A stretch of DNA of 64,000 bases, taken from contig CAZRRV010000001.1 in assembly GCA_964602735.1 (NCBI GenBank), forward strand, positions 108,574-172,573, read 5' to 3'. The position numbers and the translations under genes were made by a program. Below are positions 43,830-53,993 of the stretch, one piece after another. The notes beneath the pieces were generated by a model. That model did not search any database, had not been told where the DNA came from, and saw nothing but the letters and a program-made list of their open reading frames with translations. The DNA comes from CAZRRV01 sp964602735. GTDB taxonomy: Bacteria; Bacillota; Clostridia; Oscillospirales; Acutalibacteraceae. Positions within the stretch are counted from its first letter, which is position 1. Every line of letters begins with the position of its first letter.

Positions 43830-46800
43830 CTATTTATCCTCCAAATGCAAGGTTTTTATCAGTTCGTCAACATCAAGCTGCAACAGTTTCGATACGCCTT
43901 TTTCCTGCATCGTAACACCGTAAAGCATATCCGCCGCCTCCATCGTTCCCCGGCGGTGGGTTACACAAATAAACTGCGTCGGCAGTTTGGAGGAGCGCAT
44001 ATACCCGGCAAAGCGTTCGACATTTATATCGTCTAAAGCGGTATCTACCTCGTCGAGAAAACAAAAAGGAGGAGGGTTTGTTTTCATTATCGCGAAATAA
44101 ACGGCAATGGCCACAAGCGCTTTTTCTCCGCCGGAAAGTCCGTTCAGGCTCGGCACATTCTTCCCGGGCAGCTTTACCTCGATATCCACGCCGCTGGTCA
44201 GAGGACTGTCGGGTTCCGTAAGGATCAACGCGGCTTTCCCTCCCCCGAACAGTTCGGTGAACGTTTGAGAAAAATTTGCTGCGACGTCGGCAAAGCCCTT
44301 TGTAAACCGGGACTTCATCTGACCGGTAAGTTCGGATATTACATCTTTCAGTTCGCGGCGCGATTTTTCGACATCATCAACCTGTTCTTTAAGAAAAACG
44401 TACCTTTCGTTTACCTCTTTGTACTCTTCGATTGCCGAAACATTAACAACCCCGAGTCGGCGTATCCCGTTTTTTATTTCGCCGAGCCGTTTTTCCGCTT
44501 CGGATGGATTTTCCGGTCTCTCCGCAGTATTTTCCGCTTCGCTTACGGTGAGTTCGTATTCGTCGAATAACCGCCTTACAATTTCATCGTTTTCGTGAAT
44601 TAAGCGGTCTTTACGCTCTGAAAGTCGCGCTATTTCACCAGCAAGCTTCTCGCGTTCGGACGTTATTTCGAGTTCGCGGTTTCGCAGTTCGCCGTCGGTT
44701 CTGCTGTAACCGTCGCGCTCCGATACAGTTTCGTTCATCCGCGCGGAAAGTTCGTCCGCTTTTATACGGGCATTCGCGATACTTTGTTTCAACAGTTCGA
44801 TGTCGGCCGTTATTTCGACGTTTTTTGCGTCGATTTGGCTGATTTCGGCAAAATAACCGTCAATTTTGCTTTGACTGTCGGCTCTGCCGCGTTCGATCAG
44901 TTCAAACCGCCCCTCGAGAGATTCCAAATCTTTTTCGCATTCGATAACCGAAAGTCTGCAGGCGGAAATTTTTTCGGTTAATTCATCGCGTCTGGCGGAA
45001 ATATCCTCCCTGTTCCGTGTTATGCCGTCAAGCTCCGCCTGCAGTTCGCGACGTTTGCATACGGTTTCGTTAAGAGATTTTATCGCGGCTTCGCGTTCTT
45101 CGGCGAGTGCTTCCGCGCGGTTTTTTAACTCCCCGCGTTCATTTTCAAGCGATTGAACCGTAAGTTCTGCCGCCGCCTGCAACTGTTCAAACCGTTTCGC
45201 CTCAGCCGAAAGATTCATCATAGTTTCGTTCGCTTTTGAAAGTTCTGATGACGCGTTTTCAAGCTTTGCCCTTGCCTCCGCAAGATCGCTTTCCGCTTTT
45301 CCGAGATTTTCGGCGTACAGCTCCGCGTTCGCCCTTAATACTTCGCCGCGCTTTTCAAGTTTCTTTATTTCGGATATTCTGCCGATTAGCCCCGCCTGTC
45401 GGTTCAACGAACCGCCGGTCAGCGAACCGCCGGGGTTTACCACCTGCCCGTCAAGGCTTACTACTTTGCATTTGTATTCCAACCTTTTGGCAATCGCCGC
45501 CGCGCTGTCGAGACTGTCGGCAACGGCGACACCTCCCAGCAGGGATTCGATAACATTGGTGTATTTTACATCGAAAGATACAAGCTCCGCCGCCGAACCG
45601 ATATACCCGACGCAGTCCCGCGCCGAACCGCCGTTAAACCGGCGGGGACGCACGGTATTCACCGGGAGAAATGTCGCGCGGCCGTTATTACCGCGCCGCA
45701 GCCAGTCGATAGCGCGTTTGGCGCTTCCTTCGCTCTCGGTAACTATGTATTGCGCGGCACTGCCGAGAGCTACTTCAATCGCCGCCGTATATTCGTCGGG
45801 AACCGAGACAATTTGAGATACGGGTCCGATTATTCCGCGCAGCGAGCCGCCGTCCGCCGCTTTAACCACCGATTTTACGGCGTGTGAATACCCTTCCATA
45901 TTCCTTTGCAAATCGGAAACGATTTTAACCCGCCGCCGGTTTTCTTCAATATCCAAATTCGCGGAATCAAGAGCACGACGGCATTCCCCGAGTTTTACCG
46001 AGCGCGTTTCCTCAAGCATTTTACAACCGTTCAGGGCGTTTTCGTATTCTCTTGTTTTTTCTTCCGCGATTTTCAGTTCTCCGTTTATACGCTCCCGTTC
46101 TTTTTTATATTCGTTTACCGTATCGCCGGCGTTTTTCAATTCGGTTTCAATAGCGCCGACACGTGAAGCGACTTCCGACGCGGCGGTTTCGGCGGTAACA
46201 AGCGCGACTTTTATATCCGATTCCCCGGAGGCAAGCGCGGCGAGTTTAGCGCCGAGTTCACCCGCCGACTTTGAAAAAACTTCATCGCCGCAGGACAACC
46301 GCTCAAGCTCGGTGTTAAGTTCGGTCAGTACGGTATTTTGGGACGCAAGTGTTTCCGCTTTCTCTGTCTTCTCAGCCGTGATGGTTTCAATCTCTCTCAA
46401 AGCGTCGGCGCCGGAAAGCCGCAAACTTTCGATATCGCCTCGCACCCGTTCCGCCGTTTCGTTGTTATGAACAATGGTATTCTCCCGTAGGGTGATTTCA
46501 CCTTCCGCACGGGTGATTTCGGCTTCGGTTTGAGATATTTGACGCGAAATTCCGTCGATTTCCTCCGTAAGTTCGGAAAAACGTCGCGAACGGTTTTCAA
46601 TCTGTTCCGACAGCAGTGCGAGATTTTTTTCGGTTTCGCGGTAATGCGCCTCGGCTATGGTAATGCGGTTTTCCTCGTTTCTTAGCGATTCGGCAAAACG
46701 ATCGAGTTTATTAAGCCACAGCCCTATTTCGAGGTTCTTTCTGGTTTCTTCAAGTTCCAAAAAACGTTTTGCCTTTTCACTTTGAGCCTTCAGAGGACCG

Positions 46801-47405
46801 ACGCGCTGTTCAAGTTCCGCCAGTATGTCGCGCAACCGAAGAATATTTTCATCGGCTGCCTGCAATCTCTTCTCGGCATCCTCTTTTCGATAACGATAGC
46901 GCGATATACCCGACGCCTCTTCGAATATATCCCGGCGCTCTTCGGGTTTACTGCCGACAATACTGTCGATTTTCCCCTGACTGACCATAGAATATCCGTC
47001 TCTTCCGAGCCCGGTATCCATAAAAAGTTCCCGTACATCACGCAAGCGGACAACCGCACGGTTTATAAGATACTCGCTCTCCCTGGAACGATAGAAGCGG
47101 CGGGTAACTGCGACATTGTCGCTGTCGCACCGCAAGGCGCGATCGGTGTTGTCGACCGTAATGGTAACCTCCGCAAATCCGTAGGGCTTGCGATCCGCCG
47201 TTCCCCCGAATATAACATCCTCCATATTCTGACCGCGCAGATTTTTTGTAGACTGTTCGCCCAGAACCCAGCGTACGGCATCGGTTATATTGCTCTTCCC
47301 GCTCCCGTTCGGCCCCACAACCGCCGTTATTCCGCTGCCGAACCGCAGTACCGTTTTATCCGCAAACGATTTGAAACCCTGAATTTCAACCGACTTAAGC
47401 AGCAA
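43830..47405 (-). CDS. smc: Chromosome segregation protein SMC
   Basis: This 1191-aa ATPase condenses and segregates chromosomes with ScpAB. It has Walker A (GPNGSGKSNITDAVRWVLGE), coiled coil from about residue 165 to 500, a hinge (GIIGPVSQIVSVPDEYTAAI and following, about 515-640), returning coiled coil and a C-terminal head with signature NGLSGGEKALVAIA and Walker B FLDEVDTALDD. Length is normal. It is flanked by rnc and ftsY, the classic Bacillota order. Confidence 0.98.
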   Translation of the reverse strand: MLLKSVEIQGFKSFADKTVLRFGSGITAVVGPNGSGKSNITDAVRWVLGEQSTKNLRGQNMEDVIFGGTADRKPYGFAEVTITVDNTDRALRCDSDNVAVTRRFYRSRESEYLINRAVVRLRDVRELFMDTGLGRDGYSMVSQGKIDSIVGSKPEERRDIFEEASGISRYRYRKEDAEKRLQAADENILRLRDILAELEQRVGPLKAQSEKAKRFLELEETRKNLEIGLWLNKLDRFAESLRNEENRITIAEAHYRETEKNLALLSEQIENRSRRFSELTEEIDGISRQISQTEAEITRAEGEITLRENTIVHNNETAERVRGDIESLRLSGADALREIETITAEKTEKAETLASQNTVLTELNTELERLSCGDEVFSKSAGELGAKLAALASGESDIKVALVTAETAASEVASRVGAIETELKNAGDTVNEYKKERERINGELKIAEEKTREYENALNGCKMLEETRSVKLGECRRALDSANLDIEENRRRVKIVSDLQRNMEGYSHAVKSVVKAADGGSLRGIIGPVSQIVSVPDEYTAAIEVALGSAAQYIVTESEGSAKRAIDWLRRGNNGRATFLPVNTVRPRRFNGGSARDCVGYIGSAAELVSFDVKYTNVIESLLGGVAVADSLDSAAAIAKRLEYKCKVVSLDGQVVNPGGSLTGGSLNRQAGLIGRISEIKKLEKRGEVLRANAELYAENLGKAESDLAEARAKLENASSELSKANETMMNLSAEAKRFEQLQAAAELTVQSLENERGELKNRAEALAEEREAAIKSLNETVCKRRELQAELDGITRNREDISARRDELTEKISACRLSVIECEKDLESLEGRFELIERGRADSQSKIDGYFAEISQIDAKNVEITADIELLKQSIANARIKADELSARMNETVSERDGYSRTDGELRNRELEITSEREKLAGEIARLSERKDRLIHENDEIVRRLFDEYELTVSEAENTAERPENPSEAEKRLGEIKNGIRRLGVVNVSAIEEYKEVNERYVFLKEQVDDVEKSRRELKDVISELTGQMKSRFTKGFADVAANFSQTFTELFGGGKAALILTEPDSPLTSGVDIEVKLPGKNVPSLNGLSGGEKALVAIAVYFAIMKTNPPPFCFLDEVDTALDDINVERFAGYMRSSKLPTQFICVTHRRGTMEAADMLYGVTMQEKGVSKLLQLDVDELIKTLHLEDK

Positions 47406-47408
47406 CCG

Positions 47409-48113
47409 TTACTCCTCCCCAGGATGTTTGAAATTTTCACCCATTAACCCGAGAGCCTGCCTCGCGGCTTCCTGTTCGGCATGCTTTTTGCTGCCGCCTG
47501 TCCCTACCCCGATAACATTCGAATTGAGACGGCACTCGACGGTAAAAGTTTTTTCGTGATCCGGCCCGCTTGAAGAAACGAGACGGTATGAAAGTTCTTC
47601 GCCGGGATTGCGCTGAATCAGTTCCTGCAGCACGGATTTATAATCCGTAAAATTTTCATGGTGATTTTTCAATTCTTTTCCGATAAACCGGATAACATGT
47701 TTCTTCGCCGCCGCCATTCCGCCGTCGAGATATATCGCGGCCAAGACCGATTCGAAAACATCCTCAAGTATCGACGGTCGCTCGTTTCCTCCGCTCCGCG
47801 CTTCACCTTTGCCGAGCAGCAGATATTTGCCGATACCGAGTTCGCGTGAATAAGCGCTGAGCGAATTTTCGCAAACAAGCGACGCGCGTAATTTGGTAAG
47901 TTCACCCTCCGGAAGATTCGGAAATTTTTTATAAATGTAATCCGAAACTATAAGCGACAGCACGGAATCGCCTAAAAACTCAAGCCGTTCGTAAGATTCG
48001 CAACCGTCTTTGCGCTCGTTGGCATAAGATGTGTGGGTTAAAGCCTGTGCCAGCAAAGCGGGATTCTTAAATTTATAGCCGAGCTTTTCTTCAAGTTCGT
48101 CCACGTTACTCAT
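47409..48113 (-). CDS. rnc: Ribonuclease III
   Basis: This 234-aa double-strand RNA endonuclease has the signature YERLEFLGDSVLSLIVSDYI, the second acidic site LEDVFESVLAAIYLDGG and a C-terminal dsRNA-binding domain ending with GSKKHAEQEAARQALGLM. The ATG at 48113 starts at the domain boundary and slightly overlaps plsX; the longer frame has no ribosome site that I can see. Confidence 0.97.
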   Translation of the reverse strand: MSNVDELEEKLGYKFKNPALLAQALTHTSYANERKDGCESYERLEFLGDSVLSLIVSDYIYKKFPNLPEGELTKLRASLVCENSLSAYSRELGIGKYLLLGKGEARSGGNERPSILEDVFESVLAAIYLDGGMAAAKKHVIRFIGKELKNHHENFTDYKSVLQELIQRNPGEELSYRLVSSSGPDHEKTFTVECRLNSNVIGVGTGGSKKHAEQEAARQALGLMGENFKHPGEE

Positions 48114-49122
48114 TCTCCTTTTCCGCTGTACCGGGAGCGTTTTCCAGAGCCTGTTCGATTTTTCCCGCAACATCGTTTTCACAGAAGAAAATCGCCTGCC
48201 TTACGGCGTTTTGGAAAGCTACCGCATCGGAACTCCCGTGCGCTTTGATTACGCCTTTCCGTACTCCGAGGAGAGCCGCTCCCCCTACCGCGGAAGGATC
48301 CGCTTTGCTTTTCAATTCTTTAAGCCCGCTCATCACCGCCGACGCGGCGAGTTTTGTGAGCAGATTCTTTTTGAATATCTTTTTTACGGCCTTAAACATC
48401 GACATTGTGACGCCTTCATACAGCTTTAAGGCTACATTGCCGGTGAAACCGTCCGCCACAATTATATCCGCGGCATGGTTCGGCATTTCTCTTGCCTCCA
48501 CATTTCCTATGAACCGAACAGGAGCGCTCCGCAAAAGCCGATATGCCTCTTTTTGAAGTTCGGTACCTTTGGTCTCCTCGGTACCGATGTTAAGCAGACC
48601 TACCGACGGATTTTGCATACCCAGCACATTTTCACAGTAGATCACCGCCATTTGAGCAAACTGAACCAGCATTTCGGGGCGGCACTCGGCGTTCGCGCCC
48701 ATATCGATCAAAAAGAACGGTTCACCCACGGAAGGTATCAGAGAACCGATTGCCGGGCGTTTAACACCTTTCAAACGCTTAACCGTAAAAATACCGCCGA
48801 CCGTCAGCGCGCCCGTACTACCCGCAGACACCACGGCGTCGCCGTAACCGTCGGCCACAAGACGGCAGGCCGTAGCGAGCGAAGAATCTTTGCCGCTTTT
48901 AAGCAGTTCCGTAGGCTCGGCATGCATTGAAAAACCTTCGCCGGCGTCACATATTTCAATACCTGTCAGATCAATTCCGTTTTCGGATGCGCAGGCTCTA
49001 AGCTTTTTCTCGTTTCCGACAGCGGCGATCTCAACTCCGTAGGCATCCTTTGCCAGTCGGCAACCTTCCAGTACAGCTTTCGGAGCGTTATCGCCGCCGA
49101 ACCCGTCAACAATTATTTTCAT
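48106..49122 (-). CDS. plsX: Phosphate acyltransferase PlsX
   Basis: This 338-aa enzyme makes acyl-phosphate from acyl-ACP for phospholipid synthesis. It begins IIVDGFGGDNAPKAVLEG and has SAGSTGALTVGGIFTVKRLKG and IVADGFTGNVALKLYEG. No acpP gene follows; rnc overlaps its end by 8 nt. It overlaps trmFO by 17 nt. Confidence 0.97.
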   Translation of the reverse strand: MKIIVDGFGGDNAPKAVLEGCRLAKDAYGVEIAAVGNEKKLRACASENGIDLTGIEICDAGEGFSMHAEPTELLKSGKDSSLATACRLVADGYGDAVVSAGSTGALTVGGIFTVKRLKGVKRPAIGSLIPSVGEPFFLIDMGANAECRPEMLVQFAQMAVIYCENVLGMQNPSVGLLNIGTEETKGTELQKEAYRLLRSAPVRFIGNVEAREMPNHAADIIVADGFTGNVALKLYEGVTMSMFKAVKKIFKKNLLTKLAASAVMSGLKELKSKADPSAVGGAALLGVRKGVIKAHGSSDAVAFQNAVRQAIFFCENDVAGKIEQALENAPGTAEKENE

Positions 49123-50416
49123 CTTTTTTACCTCCGTCTTTATAAAAGCTCAAAGCGCGCCTCGCAAAAGCAGCGTTGCGCAGACGTTTGTCGCGTATTT
49201 GCACCGTACCGGGCGGGAGTATGCCCATATTCGCTCCCATCGGCTGAAAATTTTCCGTTACACTGCTCGACACATATTCGCAAAGAGCGCCAATCATCGT
49301 ATATGCCGGCGGAACAAAAACGGATTTTCCCAAAACGGCGTTGGCGGCGTTTATTCCGGCAATAATTCCCGTAGCCGCAGACTCCATATATCCTTCCGCC
49401 CCGGTAATCTGCCCGGCGAAATACACACGCGGCTCTTTTCTCAGCGAAAGCGAGGAGTTGAGAAGAGCAGGACTGTTAATAAACGAATTGCGGTGCATAA
49501 CCCCGTAACGGGTAAACTCGGCGTTATGAAGACCCGGTATCATACCGAAAACCCGCTTCTGCTCGGGGAAAGTAAGATGCGTTTGAAAACCGACGATATT
49601 ATACAGCGTTTTTTCTGCGTTTTCGGGTCTTAATTGCACCGCGGCCCAAGGGCGGTGGCCGGTTGCGGGATCAGTCAGTCCGACGGGTTTAAGCGGCCCG
49701 AATCTGATCGCGTCCTCACCGCGGTTGGCAAGCGTTTCAATCGGCATACAGCCCTCATAAACGCGCAAATCGCTTTCAAACTCGTGCAAAGGAGCCGTTT
49801 CGGCATCGGCAAGCGCGTTTCGGAACGCCGTGTATTCATCTTTGCTCATGGGGCAGTTAAGATAGTCGCCGCCGGATTTTCCGTACCTCGATGCCGCAAA
49901 AATTCTGCTCATATCCAACGTTTCGGCGGTCACTATCGGAGATGATGCGTCGTAAAAATGCAGGTACCCGCCGCAAAGTTCTTTTACCGCGTATGCGAAA
50001 GCCCCGTCGGTCAGCGGCCCCGTAGCGATGATTACGGTGCCGCCCGGCAAAGTATCGACGCGTTTTTCTACGGTCGTAATCAACGGATGATTTTTTATCA
50101 TATCGGTAACCGAAGCGGAAAAACGTTCTCTGTCGACCGCGAGAGCTCCGCCGGCAGGCACCGCACACCCATCCGCCGCTTTAAGGCAAACCGAACCTAA
50201 CGCTCGCATTTCTTCTTTCAGCAACCCCGCCGCCGAATCGGTACGAGACGCCTTAAACGAATTTGAACATACCAGCTCGGCGAAAAGCGGAGATTTGTGA
50301 GCGGGGGAATATTCCCCGGGTTTCATTTCAAAAAGCGTTACCCGAACTCCGCGTACAGCCGCTGCGTAAGCCGCTTCGCATCCGGCAAGGCCCGCGCCGA
50401 TTACGGATATATTCAT
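49106..50416 (-). CDS. trmFO: Folate/FAD-dependent tRNA m5U54 methyltransferase TrmFO
   Basis: This 436-aa protein methylates U54 of tRNA with methylene-tetrahydrofolate. It begins NISVIGAGLAGCEAAYAAAVRGV (FAD binding), followed by ELVCSNSFKA, and has FAGQITGAEGYMESAATG near the C-terminus. The ATG at 50416 fits the family N-terminus and overlaps the topA stop by 4 nt. TrmFO instead of TrmA is typical for Bacillota and other deep lineages. Confidence 0.97.
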   Translation of the reverse strand: MNISVIGAGLAGCEAAYAAAVRGVRVTLFEMKPGEYSPAHKSPLFAELVCSNSFKASRTDSAAGLLKEEMRALGSVCLKAADGCAVPAGGALAVDRERFSASVTDMIKNHPLITTVEKRVDTLPGGTVIIATGPLTDGAFAYAVKELCGGYLHFYDASSPIVTAETLDMSRIFAASRYGKSGGDYLNCPMSKDEYTAFRNALADAETAPLHEFESDLRVYEGCMPIETLANRGEDAIRFGPLKPVGLTDPATGHRPWAAVQLRPENAEKTLYNIVGFQTHLTFPEQKRVFGMIPGLHNAEFTRYGVMHRNSFINSPALLNSSLSLRKEPRVYFAGQITGAEGYMESAATGIIAGINAANAVLGKSVFVPPAYTMIGALCEYVSSSVTENFQPMGANMGILPPGTVQIRDKRLRNAAFARRALSFYKDGGKKDENNC

Positions 50417-52518
50417 CTCTTCTTCGCGGGTCGACGCGTCTCTTTCCCGATCTGCTTCTCGTATACGCAATTTTCGGCCAGACATTTCAAAACTCCGCGC
50501 CCCTTAAACAGCGTTTTACCGCATTTCGGGCATCGTTCATCGGTGGGGTTATCCCATGTAACGAAATCACATTTCGGATAATTGGCGCATCCGAAAAATG
50601 TATTTCCTTTTTTGGATTTCTTGCTAAGAATTTTGCCGCCGCATTTGGGACATTCGCCTTTGGTCTCGTTGACAAGCGGCTTGGTATTTTTACATTCGGG
50701 GTAACCGGGGCACGCCAGAAATTTTCCGAACCGACCGTTCCGTATAACCATATTCCTTCCGCACAGTTCACATTTTATATCGGTTTCGACATCGGGATCT
50801 TTCGGAACTTTTACCCGAACCCCGTTGAGTGATTTTTCCGCATTTTCGAGAGATTTGGAAAAATCTCCGTAAAAATCGCTTATTACATTCACCCATTGCA
50901 GTTCTCCTGTCGAAATTTTATCGAGCGACGACTCCATTTCGGCGGTAAATTTCACATTTACAATGCGGTTAAAATACTGTGTGATAAGATCGCTGACCGT
51001 AATTCCAAGCGGCGTCGGTTTAAGCGAACGCTTCTCACGCTCGATATATTCCCTGCTTAAAATGTTAGCGAGAATTGTGGCGTAGGTTGACGGCCGGCCT
51101 ATTCCGTATTCGTCGAGAGATTTAATAAGCGATGCCTCGGTATACCGTGCGGGCGGTTGGGTGAAATGCTGAGCCGGCAAAAGCTCCCGCAGTTCGAGAA
51201 CATCTCCTTTTTCCAACGCAGGTAAATCCTGATTCTGTTCGTCGCTTTCGTCTTTGCTTTCGGAATACAGAACCGTAAACCCGTCGAGCCGCGTTTTATA
51301 TCCGCTCGCACGGAATGTGTAACCCGCGGCGTTGATATCAACCGACATGGTATCCTGCACGGCGGGTGCCATAAAGCTTGCAGTAAATCTGTCCCATATC
51401 AACCGGTAAAGTTTCATCTGATCCGAGGTAAGAGCTTTCTTCACTTTGTCGGGAGTAAGCTTGAATGATGTGGGCCTAATCGCTTCGTGAGCATCCTGCG
51501 CACCCGCTTTGGCTTTGAAGACCCGCTCTTTTTTCGGCAGATATTCCTCGCCGTATGTTTCCCTTATGTATTTTTTTACGGCATTTCCGGCCTCGGCGGA
51601 AACACGGATCGAATCGGTGCGCATATATGTAATCAAGCCGGTGGCTCCGATACCCTCGATATCCACCCCTTCGTACAGCTGCTGAGCTACACGCATTGTC
51701 TTCTGCCCGCCGAATCCGAGTTTACGCGACGCCTCCTGCTGAAGGGTTGAAGTGTTAAACGGCGGCGCGGGCTGGCGGTTGCGAACCGACTTTTTTATGT
51801 TACCCACAATATATTCGGCGCCTTTAAGTTCCCTCAACACGCTCTCCGCTTCGCTTTTCCCCGCGAGATTTATTTTATCGCCTTTGCCGTCGAGGATGAG
51901 TTTCGCGGAAAACGGTACTCCTTTCGCGAACAGTTTCGCGGTTATATCCCAGTATTCCTCCGGATTAAACGCGTCGATTTCCTTTTCGCGATCGACGATC
52001 AACTTTAACGCCGCCGATTGCACTCTGCCTGCCGAGAGCCCCCGGCGAACTTTTTTCCAAAGGAAAGGGCTTAACTTGTAGCCGACAAGTCTGTCGAGCA
52101 CGCGGCGGGCCTGCTGCGCGTCGACAAGATTCAAATCAAGTTTTCTCGGTTTTCTTAAACCTTCGCGCACCCCCGTTTCGGTTATTTCGTTAAATTCCAG
52201 TCGGTCAACGCTATCCATATCAAGCGCGAGGACGGTGGCGAGATGCCATGAAATAGCCTCGCCCTCCCGATCGGGGTCTGTAGCGAGATAAACGCGTTCG
52301 GATTTTTTTGCCGCCGTCTTCAATTTCTTTATAAGATCTTCTTTTTGCGGGAGGCTGACATATTCCGGTTCAAAACCGTGTTCAATATCAATCCCCAATG
52401 TTGATTTCGGCAAATCGCGAATATGCCCCATGCTCGCCATTACCCGATAGCCGTCGCCCAAATATTTTTGAATCGACTTCACCTTTGTAGGAGACTCGAC
52501 TATAACAAGATTCGACAT
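50413..52518 (-). CDS. topA: DNA topoisomerase I
   Basis: This 701-aa type IA enzyme relaxes negative supercoils. The TOPRIM domain starts LVIVESPTKVKSIQKYL and has DPDREGEAISWHL; the catalytic Tyr is Tyr298 in LITYMRTDS. The C-terminus carries three four-Cys zinc ribbons (CELCG, CPKCGG and CPKCGK starts). It opens a tightly coupled run topA-trmFO-plsX-rnc-smc-ftsY. Confidence 0.98.
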   Translation of the reverse strand: MSNLVIVESPTKVKSIQKYLGDGYRVMASMGHIRDLPKSTLGIDIEHGFEPEYVSLPQKEDLIKKLKTAAKKSERVYLATDPDREGEAISWHLATVLALDMDSVDRLEFNEITETGVREGLRKPRKLDLNLVDAQQARRVLDRLVGYKLSPFLWKKVRRGLSAGRVQSAALKLIVDREKEIDAFNPEEYWDITAKLFAKGVPFSAKLILDGKGDKINLAGKSEAESVLRELKGAEYIVGNIKKSVRNRQPAPPFNTSTLQQEASRKLGFGGQKTMRVAQQLYEGVDIEGIGATGLITYMRTDSIRVSAEAGNAVKKYIRETYGEEYLPKKERVFKAKAGAQDAHEAIRPTSFKLTPDKVKKALTSDQMKLYRLIWDRFTASFMAPAVQDTMSVDINAAGYTFRASGYKTRLDGFTVLYSESKDESDEQNQDLPALEKGDVLELRELLPAQHFTQPPARYTEASLIKSLDEYGIGRPSTYATILANILSREYIEREKRSLKPTPLGITVSDLITQYFNRIVNVKFTAEMESSLDKISTGELQWVNVISDFYGDFSKSLENAEKSLNGVRVKVPKDPDVETDIKCELCGRNMVIRNGRFGKFLACPGYPECKNTKPLVNETKGECPKCGGKILSKKSKKGNTFFGCANYPKCDFVTWDNPTDERCPKCGKTLFKGRGVLKCLAENCVYEKQIGKETRRPAKKR

Positions 52519-52633
52519 TTACATCCTCTTTTTCCGGAATATAATAATTATTTCATTTCAACCCGCAACAAAAAACTTCGGTAAAATTGTGCGTCAAACA
52601 CCTGAAACGGCACGGAAACGCGGGAAAAACAAG

Positions 52634-53917
52634 TTATGCGGTGCCGCTTCTGCTTAATTCATATTTTCCTCCGGCTCCGCAGGCCGCAAGACCGTAAATT
52701 TCAAGCTCCGTCAGCGCCGAAAGCACTTTGCCGACCGAAAGGCCGGTTTTTTCGACCAATGTATCGAGGTATTCACCGTCGGGAGAAAAGAAGCCGTAAA
52801 CCGTAACCGCGTTTTCCGTTAATCCGTCGGGCAGAACTTTCCGTTTTTTCGCGGGAGGAGTTTTATTGTCGCTTTTATCGGTTTTTTCGGCGCTGTGCTG
52901 CGTATGCGTACGCGCGGCGGACGGCTTTTCAAGCTTGCCGGGAACATTATCCCCGGACTGCGTTTCCGCTCTGCTTTTATATGACTTACGGTAAAGCGCG
53001 CCGATATTCTGCCCTCCCGCGAACGCCTTTTCCACATCGGGGGCAAAAGTGCCGGGCAGGACGGAAAGTATATCACGCGCGTCGAATACCGGAGAAGCGC
53101 CGTCGCGGATTAGAGCGTATGAACCGGCGAACCGCGGGTCATCGGGGCGGCCGGTTACGACAAAAACGTACTTGCCGTACTGCGCCGCGGCGTTGGCCGT
53201 TATGAGCGAACCGCTTTTTTCGGGCGCCTCGACAACCGCCGTCGCGGCGGACAGCGCCGCGAGCAACCTGTTTCTCAACACAAAAACATTTCGCGGGAAA
53301 GACGCGTCGGGAGGAAGTTCGCTTAAAAGGCAACCTCCCGCTTCAAGAATTTTACGAGATAATTCGCGGCTGTTGTCATCACGTGCTTTGCGGTGGCCGT
53401 AAGGCAGCACGGCAATACATCTTCCGTTTGCCGCCAGCGTCCCCAGATGGGCCGCGGTGTCGATCCCCCCAGCTGTTCCGCTTACGATAACACAGCCGGC
53501 TTTCGCGAGGCGATAGGAAAGCGAAAACGCCGCCTTTCGTCCGTATTCGCTTGAACGGCGAGTGCCGACAACGGTAACGTTTCCGTCTCCGCTTCCGCCC
53601 GGCAATACTCCGACGGAGTACAGCACCGCGGGCGGATTTTCCAAAATCTTTAATTGCGGCGGGTATTTGCCGTTTGAAAACGATATAACCTCAATATTTT
53701 CTTTTCTGCATAATGCCAGTGTTTTTTCGGCATCGGTCAATAAAATGTTATGTATGTTTTCCGTTACCCGCGCGGACAGAGCGACGCTTTTGATTCGCTC
53801 GGAATCGCGCATTCGGTAGAATTCCTCGGCGTCACCGAAAATATTCAGTATATCCTGCAACCGCCTGCTGCCGTAGCCCAGAACTCGCTGCATCCAGATC
53901 CAGTGTTCCGCGCCCAA
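52634..53917 (-). CDS. dprA: DNA processing protein DprA
   Basis: This 427-aa protein loads RecA on incoming single-stranded DNA in transformation. It has an N-terminal helical region, a Rossmann core (VTVVGTRRSSEYGRKAAF, VSGTAGGIDTAAHLG, RCIAVLPYG, RNRLLAALSAATAVVEAP), a disordered linker (about 300-355) and a C-terminal winged-helix segment. I place the start at the TTG at 53917, since GGAGGAGG lies 8 nt before it; a TTG 13 codons upstream is the alternative. It is followed by topA as in many Bacillota. Confidence 0.94.
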   Translation of the reverse strand: MGAEHWIWMQRVLGYGSRRLQDILNIFGDAEEFYRMRDSERIKSVALSARVTENIHNILLTDAEKTLALCRKENIEVISFSNGKYPPQLKILENPPAVLYSVGVLPGGSGDGNVTVVGTRRSSEYGRKAAFSLSYRLAKAGCVIVSGTAGGIDTAAHLGTLAANGRCIAVLPYGHRKARDDNSRELSRKILEAGGCLLSELPPDASFPRNVFVLRNRLLAALSAATAVVEAPEKSGSLITANAAAQYGKYVFVVTGRPDDPRFAGSYALIRDGASPVFDARDILSVLPGTFAPDVEKAFAGGQNIGALYRKSYKSRAETQSGDNVPGKLEKPSAARTHTQHSAEKTDKSDNKTPPAKKRKVLPDGLTENAVTVYGFFSPDGEYLDTLVEKTGLSVGKVLSALTELEIYGLAACGAGGKYELSRSGTA

Positions 53918-53993
53918 TGCCGATTCCTCCTCCCTCTCGAACGGTATAAAATACAATCTGTTTAAGAGTATTTGACGCGCCGGCGCAAATCCG

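Noticed and set aside
46782..47447. 221-codon plus-strand frame opposite smc and rnc
   Set aside because: It is an antisense frame across well-conserved genes and crosses a gene boundary.
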